From Siphonobacter curvatus (GTDB lineage: Bacteria; Bacteroidota; Bacteroidia; Cytophagales; Spirosomataceae), in the NCBI RefSeq assembly GCF_002943425.1, contig NZ_PTRA01000005.1, forward strand, positions 186,001 through 250,000: DNA of 64,000 nt, written 5' to 3'. Position numbers and translations under genes: made by a program. Below are positions 44,890-54,763 of this stretch, piece by piece. Positions within the stretch are counted from its first letter, which is position 1. Each line of letters begins with the position of its first letter. The notes beneath the pieces were generated by a model that saw only the letters and a list, made by a program, of their open reading frames with translations, had not been told where the DNA came from and searched no databases.

Positions 44890-47200
44890 CGAAATTCTGG
44901 CTAAATCAGATCCGCAGCTCACCTTACAACAACACGTTGATGATTGCTTGCTGATTTGGGGACTGTTACAAAAAAACTTTCCTCAAATCAGCAGACTATC
45001 CCTCTCGTATGACTTCTGGCGAGTTCTGCGTTTGGCTATTGTTTGCCATGATCTGGGAAAAGGTCATGCTGATTTTCAAAAATTACTACAAAACCATCCC
45101 AATCGATGGCGTAAACAACGGCATGAATTGTTTTCAATTCCTTTTATCGAAGGGTTACAGGAAGAGAAACGGATTCGTGAACTAATCCGATTAGTTGTGG
45201 CAGGACATCACAAAGATTATGACCAACTCTGGAAACGGTATATCTGCGATTTTTATCAGTCTGAAAATGATATGTTTGGTATACCGGGTGCTGAAGGACG
45301 GGTTGATTACGAAGAAGAGTTTCGAAAAAACGTGAAGACCCAACTTCTTCTTCAATTAGCCGAAGAAGCGTATCACGTCACGATTAGACCATTCACGATT
45401 GAACATCCTGAACAGGTAATCTTAACCTATCAGCCTCAGATTGGAAAAATGAACGCTTCTAATCCTGGTTATTTTGACTTGCTACTATTGTTTGGAGGAT
45501 TGAAGCATTGCGATCATCTGGGTTCCGCCCGAATTCAGGAATTACTACAACTTTCCGAAACACAGTTTCAGTTTCTAGAGCGTAAGCGTACCGATCTTCA
45601 AACCAAGAAAAAGGATTTTTACGATCATCAGCTCGCCTGCGGAAATGTAACCGGTAATCTGATCTTGACTTCGCCGACTGGTTCTGGTAAAACAGAAAGC
45701 TCGATTTTATGGCTGCATCAGCAGATGAAACACTTCGGACAAGGCCGGGTTTTCTATATTCTTCCATTTACGGCTTCCATTAATGCCATGTATGAACGGT
45801 TGGGAAAGGAAATGGGTCCAGAATATGTCGGAATGTTACATGGGAAGCTCAGTGATTATCTCTACGACTATTTCGATGATTTTCAATATTCCCTTAGTCA
45901 AAAGAAAGAGCAAATTGATGCGTTGAAGGATAAATTTAAAACGCTGGTAACACCCGTTAAAGTCGTAACACCCTTTCAGCTTCTAAAGCACTTGTTTGGT
46001 CTGAAAGGCTTTGAGCAGGGATTGTTTGAAATGGTAGGCAGCTATTTTATCTTCGATGAAATCCATGCGTACAGTGCCGATGTTTTTGCACAAATCAAAG
46101 TATTGCTCCAATATACCGTAAAGCATTTACAGGTAAGGGTTATGGTCATGACCGCAACCATGCCGACGTTTTTAAAAAAAGAGCTGGAAGAGGCGATTGG
46201 AGAATTTACGGAGGTAAAAGCGTCGGAAAGCCTGTATAGCCAATTCGTACGACATCGGGTCGAACTACAGGAGGGTTTGTTAACGGAGAATCTGGATTTG
46301 ATTCGTAACGCATTGAAGGCAGGAACGAAGGTATTGGTAGTATGTAATACCGTTAAAAATGCTCAATCTGTATTCAATGAGTTGCGGAGAGATGCTTGTA
46401 ATGCGGTGTTGTTACATAGTGCATTCAATGGTATTGATCGGACTCGTCATGAATTAGAATTGAAGCAAGGAGAAAAAGATGGATCAATTCAGTTACTAGT
46501 AGGAACTCAGGCGATTGAAGTGAGTCTGGATATTGACTACGATATCATCTACACAGAACCAGCTCCTATTGATGCACTAATTCAACGATTCGGGCGGGTT
46601 AATCGGAAACGCGAAAAGGGACAAAGTCCGGTAGTAGTTTTCCGCACATCTAATGCAACTGATCAATATATCTATCCGAATGAACTAGTAAACCGCACCA
46701 TCCAGGCATTCGAAGAAATCATTGCAGAAACAGACGGAATCATCGACGAAGCTCGACTACAGCAGTATATTGATTTTGTGTATCCTGACTGGCAACTTAA
46801 GCAAAAGGAGCAATTCGATCTGATTTACAATAGCTTGTCGGTATCAGCAGAACGTCTGGTTCCCATGTATCGATCAAAGTTGGGTGAGGAAGACTTTTAC
46901 AAGCAATTTGACGGTATAAAAGTATTACCTGTTATTCTAAAGGATGCTTTTGTTGAACGTCTCAAACAGTTTGATTTCATTGGTGCAGAAAGTCTTAAAG
47001 TACAAATCCGTAAAAACAAGTTTGCTCAGTTATTAAGAGAAAATGACCAAAACCTTCGATCAGAGTCTTATGCAATCGAGAAGAAAGATGGTACGCTACT
47101 TGAAATAAAATACTTTGTTCTCACCAAAAAGTACGACGCTGAACTAGGGCTATGTTACGATCAGCAGGAAGAATGGATTGATACGTCTATCTGGCTTTGA
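44873..47200 (+). CDS. cas3: Cas3 nuclease-helicase
   Basis: A 775-residue effector. The N-terminal HD nuclease has H21, H59-D60 (VCHDLGKGH) and H112-H113 (AGHHKDYD). The superfamily 2 helicase has Walker A SPTGSGKT (K273), the DEIH box (FDEIHAYSAD, D395), MTATMP, and motif VI QRFGRVNRKR. It unwinds and degrades the target strand after Cascade binds. All expected residues are present. Its start overlaps cas5 by 17 bp and cas4 follows by 9 bp. Several sampled lines are low in G and C (about 32-40 %). Confidence 0.94.
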   Translation: MTKPYDEILAKSDPQLTLQQHVDDCLLIWGLLQKNFPQISRLSLSYDFWRVLRLAIVCHDLGKGHADFQKLLQNHPNRWRKQRHELFSIPFIEGLQEEKRIRELIRLVVAGHHKDYDQLWKRYICDFYQSENDMFGIPGAEGRVDYEEEFRKNVKTQLLLQLAEEAYHVTIRPFTIEHPEQVILTYQPQIGKMNASNPGYFDLLLLFGGLKHCDHLGSARIQELLQLSETQFQFLERKRTDLQTKKKDFYDHQLACGNVTGNLILTSPTGSGKTESSILWLHQQMKHFGQGRVFYILPFTASINAMYERLGKEMGPEYVGMLHGKLSDYLYDYFDDFQYSLSQKKEQIDALKDKFKTLVTPVKVVTPFQLLKHLFGLKGFEQGLFEMVGSYFIFDEIHAYSADVFAQIKVLLQYTVKHLQVRVMVMTATMPTFLKKELEEAIGEFTEVKASESLYSQFVRHRVELQEGLLTENLDLIRNALKAGTKVLVVCNTVKNAQSVFNELRRDACNAVLLHSAFNGIDRTRHELELKQGEKDGSIQLLVGTQAIEVSLDIDYDIIYTEPAPIDALIQRFGRVNRKREKGQSPVVVFRTSNATDQYIYPNELVNRTIQAFEEIIAETDGIIDEARLQQYIDFVYPDWQLKQKEQFDLIYNSLSVSAERLVPMYRSKLGEEDFYKQFDGIKVLPVILKDAFVERLKQFDFIGAESLKVQIRKNKFAQLLRENDQNLRSESYAIEKKDGTLLEIKYFVLTKKYDAELGLCYDQQEEWIDTSIWL

Positions 47201-47209
47201 TTTTACCCT

Positions 47210-47716
47210 ATGACCATCACCGGCACCTACATCAAATACTACAAAGTCTGCTTTCGCAAACTTTGGTTGTTCCATCATAAAATTGAAATGGAACACAATT
47301 CGGAACTGGTAGCCGAAGGCTCGTTTATTGGCGAAAAGTCGTATCCCCAGCGAGCCGAGCGTTACCGGGAAATGCTGATTGACGGTTCCAAAATCGATTT
47401 CTACGACCCTTACAACAAAGTCGTCCACGAAATCAAGAAGTCTGACAAGCTGGAGCACTCGCACGTGGCTCAGGTGCAATTTTATCTGTACCTGCTCTGG
47501 AAAAATGGCGTGAAAGGAGCCACTGGTTTAATTGAATACCCCAAACTCCGACAAACGCAAACCGTAACCCTCGCCGAGGAAGACATTTCACAAGTAGAAA
47601 ATTGGGTGTCGGAAATTGAACGTATAGTAGAATCCGAACAGTGTCCCGGACGGATTGCCAAAAGTCGCTGCCGTTCGTGCAGTTACTTCGAATTTTGTTA
47701 CGCCGAAGAGGAATAA
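47210..47716 (+). CDS. cas4: Cas4 nuclease
   Basis: A 168-residue RecB-like nuclease with an iron-sulphur cluster, which trims prespacers and helps select the PAM in type I systems. The cluster cysteines are C14 (YYKVCFRK) and C154, C157 and C163 at the C-terminus (CRSCSYFEFC). The nuclease motifs IDFYD (about 62-66), VHEIKKS and QVQFYLYLL are present. It lies 9 bp after cas3 and 40 bp before cas1. Confidence 0.93.
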   Translation: MTITGTYIKYYKVCFRKLWLFHHKIEMEHNSELVAEGSFIGEKSYPQRAERYREMLIDGSKIDFYDPYNKVVHEIKKSDKLEHSHVAQVQFYLYLLWKNGVKGATGLIEYPKLRQTQTVTLAEEDISQVENWVSEIERIVESEQCPGRIAKSRCRSCSYFEFCYAEEE

Positions 47717-47756
47717 ACCTCTTTGTATCACCGAATAACTTTTCCCTTCACCTTTT

Positions 47757-48767
47757 ATGAAACAAACCAAGTACCTGATGAATCCCGGTCGGTTGAGCCG
47801 ACAGGATCATACCCTCAAGTTTACGCCCGTAGATGAAGCCGGCAACGAAGGACAACCGCGTTTTCTACCCGTGGAGCAAGTCTCGGATCTGTATGTTTTC
47901 GGGAGTTTAGATGCCAACTCGGCCTTGTATAACTTCCTGGGTAAGGAAGGCATTGCCGTTCATTTTTTTGATTATTACGAGCATTATACGGGCTCATTTA
48001 TGCCGCGGGAATACCTGCTGGCTGGCAAAATGCAGGTGGAGCAAACGAAGCATTACACCTTCCCCAAAAAGCGTATCGTACTTGCACGAGCGTTTGTGGA
48101 AGGTGCGGCCACTAACATTTTACGGGTGCTCAAATATTACGATAACCGGAAAACGGGTTCGTTGGCAGACGCCATCGCCACCATCGAGCAGCTGATGGCT
48201 TCTATTCCACTAGTACCGGATGTACCCACGCTGATGGGCATTGAAGGCAACATCCGGCAAATCTATTACCGGTGCTTCGATGCCATTCTGGGCGAAACCT
48301 TTTGTCTGGATGGACGTAGCAAGCGTCCGCCGCAAAACGAGCTCAACGCCATGATCTCGCTGGGCAACATGTTGTGTTACTCGGCCTGTCTGGGCATGAT
48401 TTACCATACGCAGCTAAATCCCACCATCAGCTATCTGCACGAGCCGGGTGCCCGTCGGTATTCGCTGGCTCTGGACATGGCCGAAATCTTTAAACCCATC
48501 CTGATTGATCGGCTCATTTTCCGCATGGTCAACAAGCGACAATTGCAGCCCTCGGACTTTCGGATGGAAGTGGAAGGCTGCCTGATGAAAGAATCCGCCC
48601 GGAAGCGGTTCGTGCAGGAATTCGACGCCTCGCTCAAAGAAACTATCAAACACCGCTCGCTGGGCCGAAGTGTCAGTTACAAGCACCTGATCAAGCTGGA
48701 ATGTTACAAACTACAGCGGCATTTGTTGGGAATTGATGCATACAAGCCCTTTAAGGCGTGGTGGTAA
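47757..48767 (+). CDS. cas1: Cas1 integrase, subtype I-B
   Basis: A 336-residue spacer integrase. Metal-binding catalytic residues expected by alignment are E163 (GIEGNIRQIYY), H228 (LHEPGARR) and E243 (DMAEIFKP). The N-terminal beta domain and C-terminal helical domain are complete. It forms the Cas1-Cas2 complex with the next gene. It is richer in G and C than cas3 in sampled lines (about 50 %). Confidence 0.95.
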   Translation: MKQTKYLMNPGRLSRQDHTLKFTPVDEAGNEGQPRFLPVEQVSDLYVFGSLDANSALYNFLGKEGIAVHFFDYYEHYTGSFMPREYLLAGKMQVEQTKHYTFPKKRIVLARAFVEGAATNILRVLKYYDNRKTGSLADAIATIEQLMASIPLVPDVPTLMGIEGNIRQIYYRCFDAILGETFCLDGRSKRPPQNELNAMISLGNMLCYSACLGMIYHTQLNPTISYLHEPGARRYSLALDMAEIFKPILIDRLIFRMVNKRQLQPSDFRMEVEGCLMKESARKRFVQEFDASLKETIKHRSLGRSVSYKHLIKLECYKLQRHLLGIDAYKPFKAWW

Positions 48768-48828
48768 GGGTTGAGTTAAGGGCAGGAGGTATAAAAATCC
48801 AGAATTCAATAAGTAAAAGGAAGTCACT

Positions 48829-49092
48829 ATGTATATCATTCTGGTTTATGATTTTGGGCAGAAACGCGTGGGGAAGATGCTGAAGCTTTGTCGGCGGTAT
48901 CTGAACTGGATCCAGAATTCCGTCTTTGAAGGCGAGATGACCGAAGTACAGCTGAAAGAGATGTTGCACGAAGCCAAACGCATCATGAATGAAGAGCAGG
49001 ACAGCCTGATTCTCTTTAAAAACCGGGATCAGAAGTGGATGGACAAGCAAATCGTCGGCATCGAGCGGCAATCAACTGACGATTTTTTGTAG
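48829..49092 (+). CDS. cas2: Cas2
   Basis: An 87-residue ferredoxin-fold protein, the usual length. It starts MYIILVYDF, where the aspartate is the conserved one, and continues RVGKMLKLCRRYLNWIQNSVFEGE, typical of I-B. It dimerises and bridges two Cas1 dimers. It is the last cas gene, 61 bp after cas1, and directly precedes the leader. Confidence 0.94.
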   Translation: MYIILVYDFGQKRVGKMLKLCRRYLNWIQNSVFEGEMTEVQLKEMLHEAKRIMNEEQDSLILFKNRDQKWMDKQIVGIERQSTDDFL

Positions 49093-49306
49093 GATTGCAT
49101 CGTCGATCGACTGATAGGGCTCACTGGCAGTCACCTCTTTCTGGCATTCACTACCCTTGTATTTGCATAAGTCCCTGATTATGAGGAGTCGTCGATCGAC
49201 GGGTATTTTCATACCTTTGGAGATCGACGATTTTTCAGTTTAATTTCGGAAAAACAAACCCCGTACAGAGGCCTGAAAAGGCCTTTTTTACCTATTTCCG
49301 AATGGG
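49093..49306 (+). promoter_or_regulatory. CRISPR leader with repeated palindromes and a terminator-like hairpin
   Basis: A 214-bp region between cas2 and the first repeat. It contains the palindrome GTCGATCGAC at 49102-49111 and again at 49191-49200, centres 89 bp apart. GATCGACGAT at 49222-49231 is the reverse complement of ATCGTCGATC at 49099-49108. Near the array AGGCCT-GAAA-AGGCCT (49269-49284) forms a 6-bp hairpin with a GNRA-type loop followed by five Ts. Leader polarity is set by the decayed repeat at the far end. Confidence 0.75.
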
Positions 49307-52224
49307 GTCTTAATCGTACCAGAGTGGAATTGAAATGATCTTCCGGCAGGGGGGCAAGGGCTCCGCGTCGGGGTCTTAATCGTACCAGAGTGGAATTGAA
49401 ATGTGGCGGGGTCCATGATCTGCCAGTTGGGAGCAACCGTCTTAATCGTACCAGAGTGGAATTGAAATGGTCAAGACCTGTCACCATCGGCGTTCTTAAT
49501 AGGGTCTTAATCGTACCAGAGTGGAATTGAAATGATTTCGAATGCCCCAACGTTTGATCAGGGCGTTCAGTCTTAATCGTACCAGAGTGGAATTGAAATA
49601 AAGTAAAACCGACGTATGGGTTACATACGCCGGAGTCTTAATCGTACCAGAGTGGAATTGAAATGGCAGCACAGATAGTTTCAGAGAGACTTACTTCTAG
49701 TCTTAATCGTACCAGAGTGGAATTGAAATAATACCGTACTGACTTACGGGCATTCCCGAGATCGTGTCTTAATCGTACCAGAGTGGAATTGAAATACTTA
49801 AGTCTTGATCAACTCCGGAGAATTGAAGCAAGTCTTAATCGTACCAGAGTGGAATTGAAATTAGGTGCCCCTTCAAATGACGATGTTCCGTTGTCGAGTC
49901 TTAATCGTACCAGAGTGGAATTGAAATTTTCTTCAGCTGCACGCCGATGACTATCCGGGCAGGTCTTAATCGTACCAGAGTGGAATTGAAATACTTAAGA
50001 AAAACAACCCATGACCCTAGAAGAATAGTCTTAATCGTACCAGAGTGGAATTGAAATGTGGCAAATCTTGGCTAGGTAATATTAAGAAAGAATGTCTTAA
50101 TCGTACCAGAGTGGAATTGAAATCGTAATGCTGGGTTTTTATTCGATTCGTGAATGAAAGTCTTAATCGTACCAGAGTGGAATTGAAATTAGGCTGTGCG
50201 TTTGTTCGCTTTAACACCTCTTTCGTCTTAATCGTACCAGAGTGGAATTGAAATAATTTATTCTTTACCTGCGAATTCCCACCGACGAGGTCTTAATCGT
50301 ACCAGAGTGGAATTGAAATCTGTCAGCTGGCCAATCGCACTAACGGTGGCCTGCAGTCTTAATCGTACCAGAGTGGAATTGAAATAAATCGACGAAATCC
50401 AGGCCGAGTACGAGATCAAAGTCTTAATCGTACCAGAGTGGAATTGAAATTCTACTCATCACCAAGACGTGTTACGGAGCCAATGCGTCTTAATCGTACC
50501 AGAGTGGAATTGAAATAAGGATTCGCCGAAAACGCGGATAAGCCAACGCCCTGTCTTAATCGTACCAGAGTGGAATTGAAATTGTTGGGGGATTTAGTGT
50601 ATGCCCTATTCCCAGGGCGTCTTAATCGTACCAGAGTGGAATTGAAATTTGTTCTCTAATTGGATAAACATCTACACCCCACAGTCTTAATCGTACCAGA
50701 GTGGAATTGAAATCGTAAGCCGTATAGGCTATAATAGGCTTGGGAAAGTGTCTTAATCGTACCAGAGTGGAATTGAAATCCGATAAGGCTACGAAAGGTA
50801 TGCTGCCCGTTCGGGTCTTAATCGTACCAGAGTGGAATTGAAATATAGTCAATGAGGTACCAGTTCAGATTCATGATTCAGTCTTAATCGTACCAGAGTG
50901 GAATTGAAATGATATTGGACGACCCGACGGGTAGCCTGGTATTTCTGTCTTAATCGTACCAGAGTGGAATTGAAATCTGATCTGAAGTACTACGGTGATG
51001 CCGCTGAATACAGTCTTAATCGTACCAGAGTGGAATTGAAATCTGGTGAACGTGGGCAAGGAAGATGCCATCGTTGCCGTCTTAATCGTACCAGAGTGGA
51101 ATTGAAATATTGGGGGAAGGTAATATCTGCGATTCGGATACCTGTCTTAATCGTACCAGAGTGGAATTGAAATACAGTAAGCAGTGGTTTCGCTGGGCGG
51201 CTCAGGATGTCTTAATCGTACCAGAGTGGAATTGAAATTAAACGGCTGGTTGCCAATGTAGCTTTTCCAGCGTTGTCTTAATCGTACCAGAGTGGAATTG
51301 AAATCAGCTTTGGGGCTATTACGATGTGCCTTGCGAGTGTGTCTTAATCGTACCAGAGTGGAATTGAAATGTAATCTATCTCCCATTTGACGTAGTGCAG
51401 GTGAGGGTCTTAATCGTACCAGAGTGGAATTGAAATCTAATTGTTCTGCTACTGTCGGCCCCATAGGGTAATGTCTTAATCGTACCAGAGTGGAATTGAA
51501 ATTCGATTAAAACGTGTCCGACGATATGAATACCCTTGTCTTAATCGTACCAGAGTGGAATTGAAATTATTTTGAAATGATCTCTTTGGCTATGGTAGAT
51601 AGGGTCTTAATCGTACCAGAGTGGAATTGAAATAGAACTAAATGCTCACGGTTGAGTTTACGCTTAGGGGTCTTAATCGTACCAGAGTGGAATTGAAATG
51701 AAGCTACAGTGAAAGAGCGGGTGGATAAGGGACTGGTCTTAATCGTACCAGAGTGGAATTGAAATCAGAGTCTTTCCCGCTTGAACATCGGTGTTCGCTA
51801 GTCTTAATCGTACCAGAGTGGAATTGAAATAGATAAAAACCTCGAAGCTCTTGACGAGCAATACGGTCTTAATCGTACCAGAGTGGAATTGAAATAAGCA
51901 AGCAAACGTTACGGTCGCTCAACTCAAAATCGTCTTAATCGTACCAGAGTGGAATTGAAATTAGGGGAAGGGGGCGGCGGAACGGGGTTGGGGTCATGTC
52001 TTAATCGTACCAGAGTGGAATTGAAATTAGTAAACCAGGTGGAAACGGCCCGTAATAAAGAAGGTCTTAATCGTACCAGAGTGGAATTGAAATAGCTGAT
52101 AGGATCCTCCTACATCATTCAGGAAGGGGGTCTTAATCGTACCAGAGTGGAATTGAAATTTACCAGGGCTTTGACGGGTTCTGGGGCATCGGCTGTCTTA
52201 ATCGTACAAGAGTGTAATTAAAAT
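49307..52224 (+). CRISPR. Type I-B CRISPR array, 45 repeats and 44 spacers
   Basis: The 30-bp repeat reads GTCTTAATCGTACCAGAGTG then GAATTGAAAT. I located 45 copies; 44 look identical. The last (52195-52224) has three substitutions (GTACaAG, GTGtAA, ATTaAAA), as expected at the trailer end. Spacers are all 35 bp (16) or 36 bp (28). The repeat end ATTGAAAT matches the crRNA tag of I-B systems, so crRNAs read in the plus direction. No spacer looked duplicated by eye. Internal repeats have only a 3-bp CCA/TGG stem, so they are nearly unstructured. Target phages cannot be named without a search. Confidence 0.98.
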
Positions 52225-52954
52225 AAGCTCATAACTGAGAAACCTAATATTATTAGCCGTACGAATTTTATTTGGGAATTAAAGACCACCGTATATAAAT
52301 ATACGTAAAATGAAAGTGTAATTAAGCTCAGCTAAGTAGTGGTTGATAATGTATGGAGTGAACCATGCGAGCTTCCTTTGCTGAAGTATATCTCTTCCCC
52401 AAATGTGCCCCTAGCTGACTGAATCAGTCAAAACCCTGCGTAAGGGCTCATTATAAGTAAACATAAACTGTTCACACCGATTCCAGACCTTACGTTTAAA
52501 GAATAAGTAATCGAATTTGAACTATTTCCCATCCGATTCCCTTATTATTTCGTACCTTTACGCAATAACAGGTTCCTGCCTTTGCTTTTTCTGATATAGT
52601 TTGGGATTATTCTTTCCTCTATCAACAGTTTTCGCTCTCTCAGCTACCACCATTTATTCCACTTTAAACTGGATTTTCGGGCGTTACCCGCTAGAAACCA
52701 GACGTTTTGAATTCTTTGATTTTCTTACTTAATCTGATTTTGACAGCTATAGAGCTATTACTGAGCTATCATACAGCCAGTAATGCGACTAAAGCAGGCT
52801 TATCCCCACTCCATTATTTTCTCGGTTCAAGCAGGGAAGTTATTGTTCGTAAATACTGTCACGGACGGAAGCTAGGCTTGAATAAAAGTTATATAACCGG
52901 AATAAATAATCCATTAGCTCATACCCTATATATCGGATACAAATAGAATAGACT
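52225..52954 (+). promoter_or_regulatory. Array trailer and long leader of the cold-shock-type operon
   Basis: 730 bp without a supportable gene. TACCTTTA at 52553-52560 resembles the Bacteroidota minus-7 element TAnnTTTG; a transcript from there would have an untranslated leader of nearly 400 nt. Within it TTCAAGC (52826-52832) and GCTTGAA (52876-52882) can pair, and CGGGCGTTACCCG (about 52678-52690) forms a small hairpin. A TTG-started frame at 52707-52946 lacks protein character. Long structured leaders are common for cold-shock genes, so regulation by RNA folding is plausible. Confidence 0.45.
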
Positions 52955-54100
52955 ATGAACTTTCAAGATTTAAATCTAATTAAACCGATACTCCGGGCCT
53001 TAACCGATACGGGTTATACCCAGGCAACAGAAATTCAACACACGGCCATTCCTCCGATTCTGCAAGGAAAGGATATGATTGGCTGTGCACAGACGGGTAC
53101 GGGTAAAACCGCCGCCTTTGCCATTCCGGTCCTCCAGCTTTTACACCAAAAAGCACCCGTTAAACCCGGTATTCGGGCTTTGGTCTTAACACCAACGCGG
53201 GAACTGGCCATTCAAATTGACGAAAATTTTCAAACATACGGTAAATACCTGCCTATAAAACGTCTGTCCATTTTTGGTGGAGTTCCCCAAGGCAAGCAGG
53301 TAACCGCGTTAAAAAGGGGTGTCGATATTCTCATTGCTACACCGGGCCGCCTGCTGGATCTGATACAACAGGGTCACATCAGCCTTTCTCAGGTTGAGTT
53401 ACTGATTCTGGATGAAGCCGACCGCATGCTGGATATGGGTTTTATCAATGACGTAAAGAAAATACTGACGAAGCTCCCCGCTGCTAAACAGACGCTGTTT
53501 TTTTCGGCAACCATGCCGACGGCGATTCGGAAATTTGCCAATACGATCCTACGCCGCCCCGTCGAAATCAACGTGACTCCGGTTTCATCCACGGCCAAAA
53601 CCGTACAGCAATCGGTTTATTTCGTTGAGAAAAAGCAGAAAACGGGCTTACTCGTGACGCTACTGAAGGATGCCTCCATTCGCCGTACCCTCGTCTTCAC
53701 CCGTACCAAACACGGGGCTGACAAACTGGTAAAACAGTTGGCTCAAACGGGTATTCAGGCCGCGGCTATTCACGGTAACAAGTCACAGAATGCCCGTCAG
53801 AAAGCATTGAATGATTTCCGGGACAGTCGCATACGCGTGCTCGTCGCAACGGATATTGCTTCCCGAGGCATCGATATTGACGAACTGCCCCACGTTGTAA
53901 ATTATGAAATTCCCGAAGTACCCGAAACGTACGTTCACCGCATTGGCCGCACCGGTAGGGCCGGATTCAATGGCGTGGCCGTTTCCTTTTGTGATTCGGA
54001 AGAAAAAGCGGATTGGATGAACATCCAAAAATTAATTGGCCTCCGCATGCCTATGATGAAGTACAGCACCCCCGCAGGAGATGCTATTAACCATAAATAA
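52955..54100 (+). CDS. DEAD-box RNA helicase, RhlE-like
   Basis: A 381-residue ATP-dependent RNA helicase of the RhlE type. Motifs in order: Q-motif region TEIQHTAIPPIL, Walker A AQTGTGKT (about 46-53), PTRELA, TPGRLLD, DEAD box (about 151), SAT, and in the second domain ATDIASRGIDI and HRIGRTGR. The C-terminal extension is almost absent, unlike RhlE proteins with long basic tails. It is followed by a cold-shock-domain gene after 6 bp and then by a CspA-like gene, so it probably resolves RNA structure at low temperature. Confidence 0.93.
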   Translation: MNFQDLNLIKPILRALTDTGYTQATEIQHTAIPPILQGKDMIGCAQTGTGKTAAFAIPVLQLLHQKAPVKPGIRALVLTPTRELAIQIDENFQTYGKYLPIKRLSIFGGVPQGKQVTALKRGVDILIATPGRLLDLIQQGHISLSQVELLILDEADRMLDMGFINDVKKILTKLPAAKQTLFFSATMPTAIRKFANTILRRPVEINVTPVSSTAKTVQQSVYFVEKKQKTGLLVTLLKDASIRRTLVFTRTKHGADKLVKQLAQTGIQAAAIHGNKSQNARQKALNDFRDSRIRVLVATDIASRGIDIDELPHVVNYEIPEVPETYVHRIGRTGRAGFNGVAVSFCDSEEKADWMNIQKLIGLRMPMMKYSTPAGDAINHK

Positions 54101-54106
54101 CCAACT

Positions 54107-54547
54107 ATGAGTGAATCTTTTTCGAAGAAAGAAAACCAAAAGAAAAGAGCGAAGAAGAAGCAGGATAAAGCTCAGAAAATAGAAGAGCGAAAGACCAACA
54201 ATAACAAGGGCAAGGCCATGGAAGACATGATGGCCTACATTGATGAAAATGGCAATCTGACTTCTACACCACCGGATATGCGTAATCGGAAAGAAATCAA
54301 TCCAGACGATATTCGCCTAGGGGCAGCCGCCATTATCGAGGAGGATCCGCAGCGATCCGGTATTGTTGCCGTGTATAATGAAGCCAAAGGCTTTGGTTTT
54401 ATTACGGATGATGAAACCCGGGAAGATTTATTCTTCCACTCCAGCCAGCTCGCACAGCCCGTTAAACAGCGGGATCGCGTTACGTTCGAAAAAGAAAAAA
54501 CGGCCCGAGGATTCAGTGCCGTACGCATTAATAAAGTAAGTAAGTAA
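54107..54547 (+). CDS. Cold-shock-domain protein with a basic N-terminal extension
   Basis: A 146-residue protein. Residues 1-40 are lysine-rich and low in complexity (SKKENQKKRAKKKQDKAQK), a likely RNA-binding tail. The cold-shock domain covers about 82-146 with RNP1 (KGFGFITDD) and RNP2 (DLFFHSSQL). It follows the helicase by 6 bp and precedes a minimal CspA-like gene by 24 bp. It probably acts as an RNA chaperone together with the helicase. Confidence 0.88.
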   Translation: MSESFSKKENQKKRAKKKQDKAQKIEERKTNNNKGKAMEDMMAYIDENGNLTSTPPDMRNRKEINPDDIRLGAAAIIEEDPQRSGIVAVYNEAKGFGFITDDETREDLFFHSSQLAQPVKQRDRVTFEKEKTARGFSAVRINKVSK

Positions 54548-54571
54548 TAAATCAGTTAAACATCCATTTTC

Positions 54572-54763
54572 ATGCAAGAAGGAATCGTTAAGTTCTTCAA
54601 CCAAACCAAAGGTTTTGGATTCATTACCCCCACGCAAGGTGGCCAAGATGTCTTTGTTCACATTTCCGGTCTTACGGATGACATCCGTGAAAACGACAAA
54701 GTGGTTTTTGAAGTAGAAAACGGCAAAAGAGGCCTCAACGCAATTAATGTACGCGTTGTCTAG
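54572..54763 (+). CDS. CspA-like cold-shock protein
   Basis: A 63-residue cold-shock domain with RNP1 (KGFGFITP) and RNP2 (DVFVHIS), the usual length for Bacteroidota CspA. It binds single-stranded RNA and DNA. It is the third gene of the helicase-CSD-Csp unit and is followed by a strong terminator. Confidence 0.93.
   Translation: MQEGIVKFFNQTKGFGFITPTQGGQDVFVHISGLTDDIRENDKVVFEVENGKRGLNAINVRVV

Noticed and set aside
49209-51464. Several repetitive frames on both strands within the array, with repeated FNSTLVRLR-type peptides
   Set aside because: They are translations of CRISPR repeats and spacers, not genes.
52707-52946. A 79-codon frame just before the helicase gene
   Set aside because: It begins with TTG, has no recognisable motif, and fills what is better explained as an untranslated leader.
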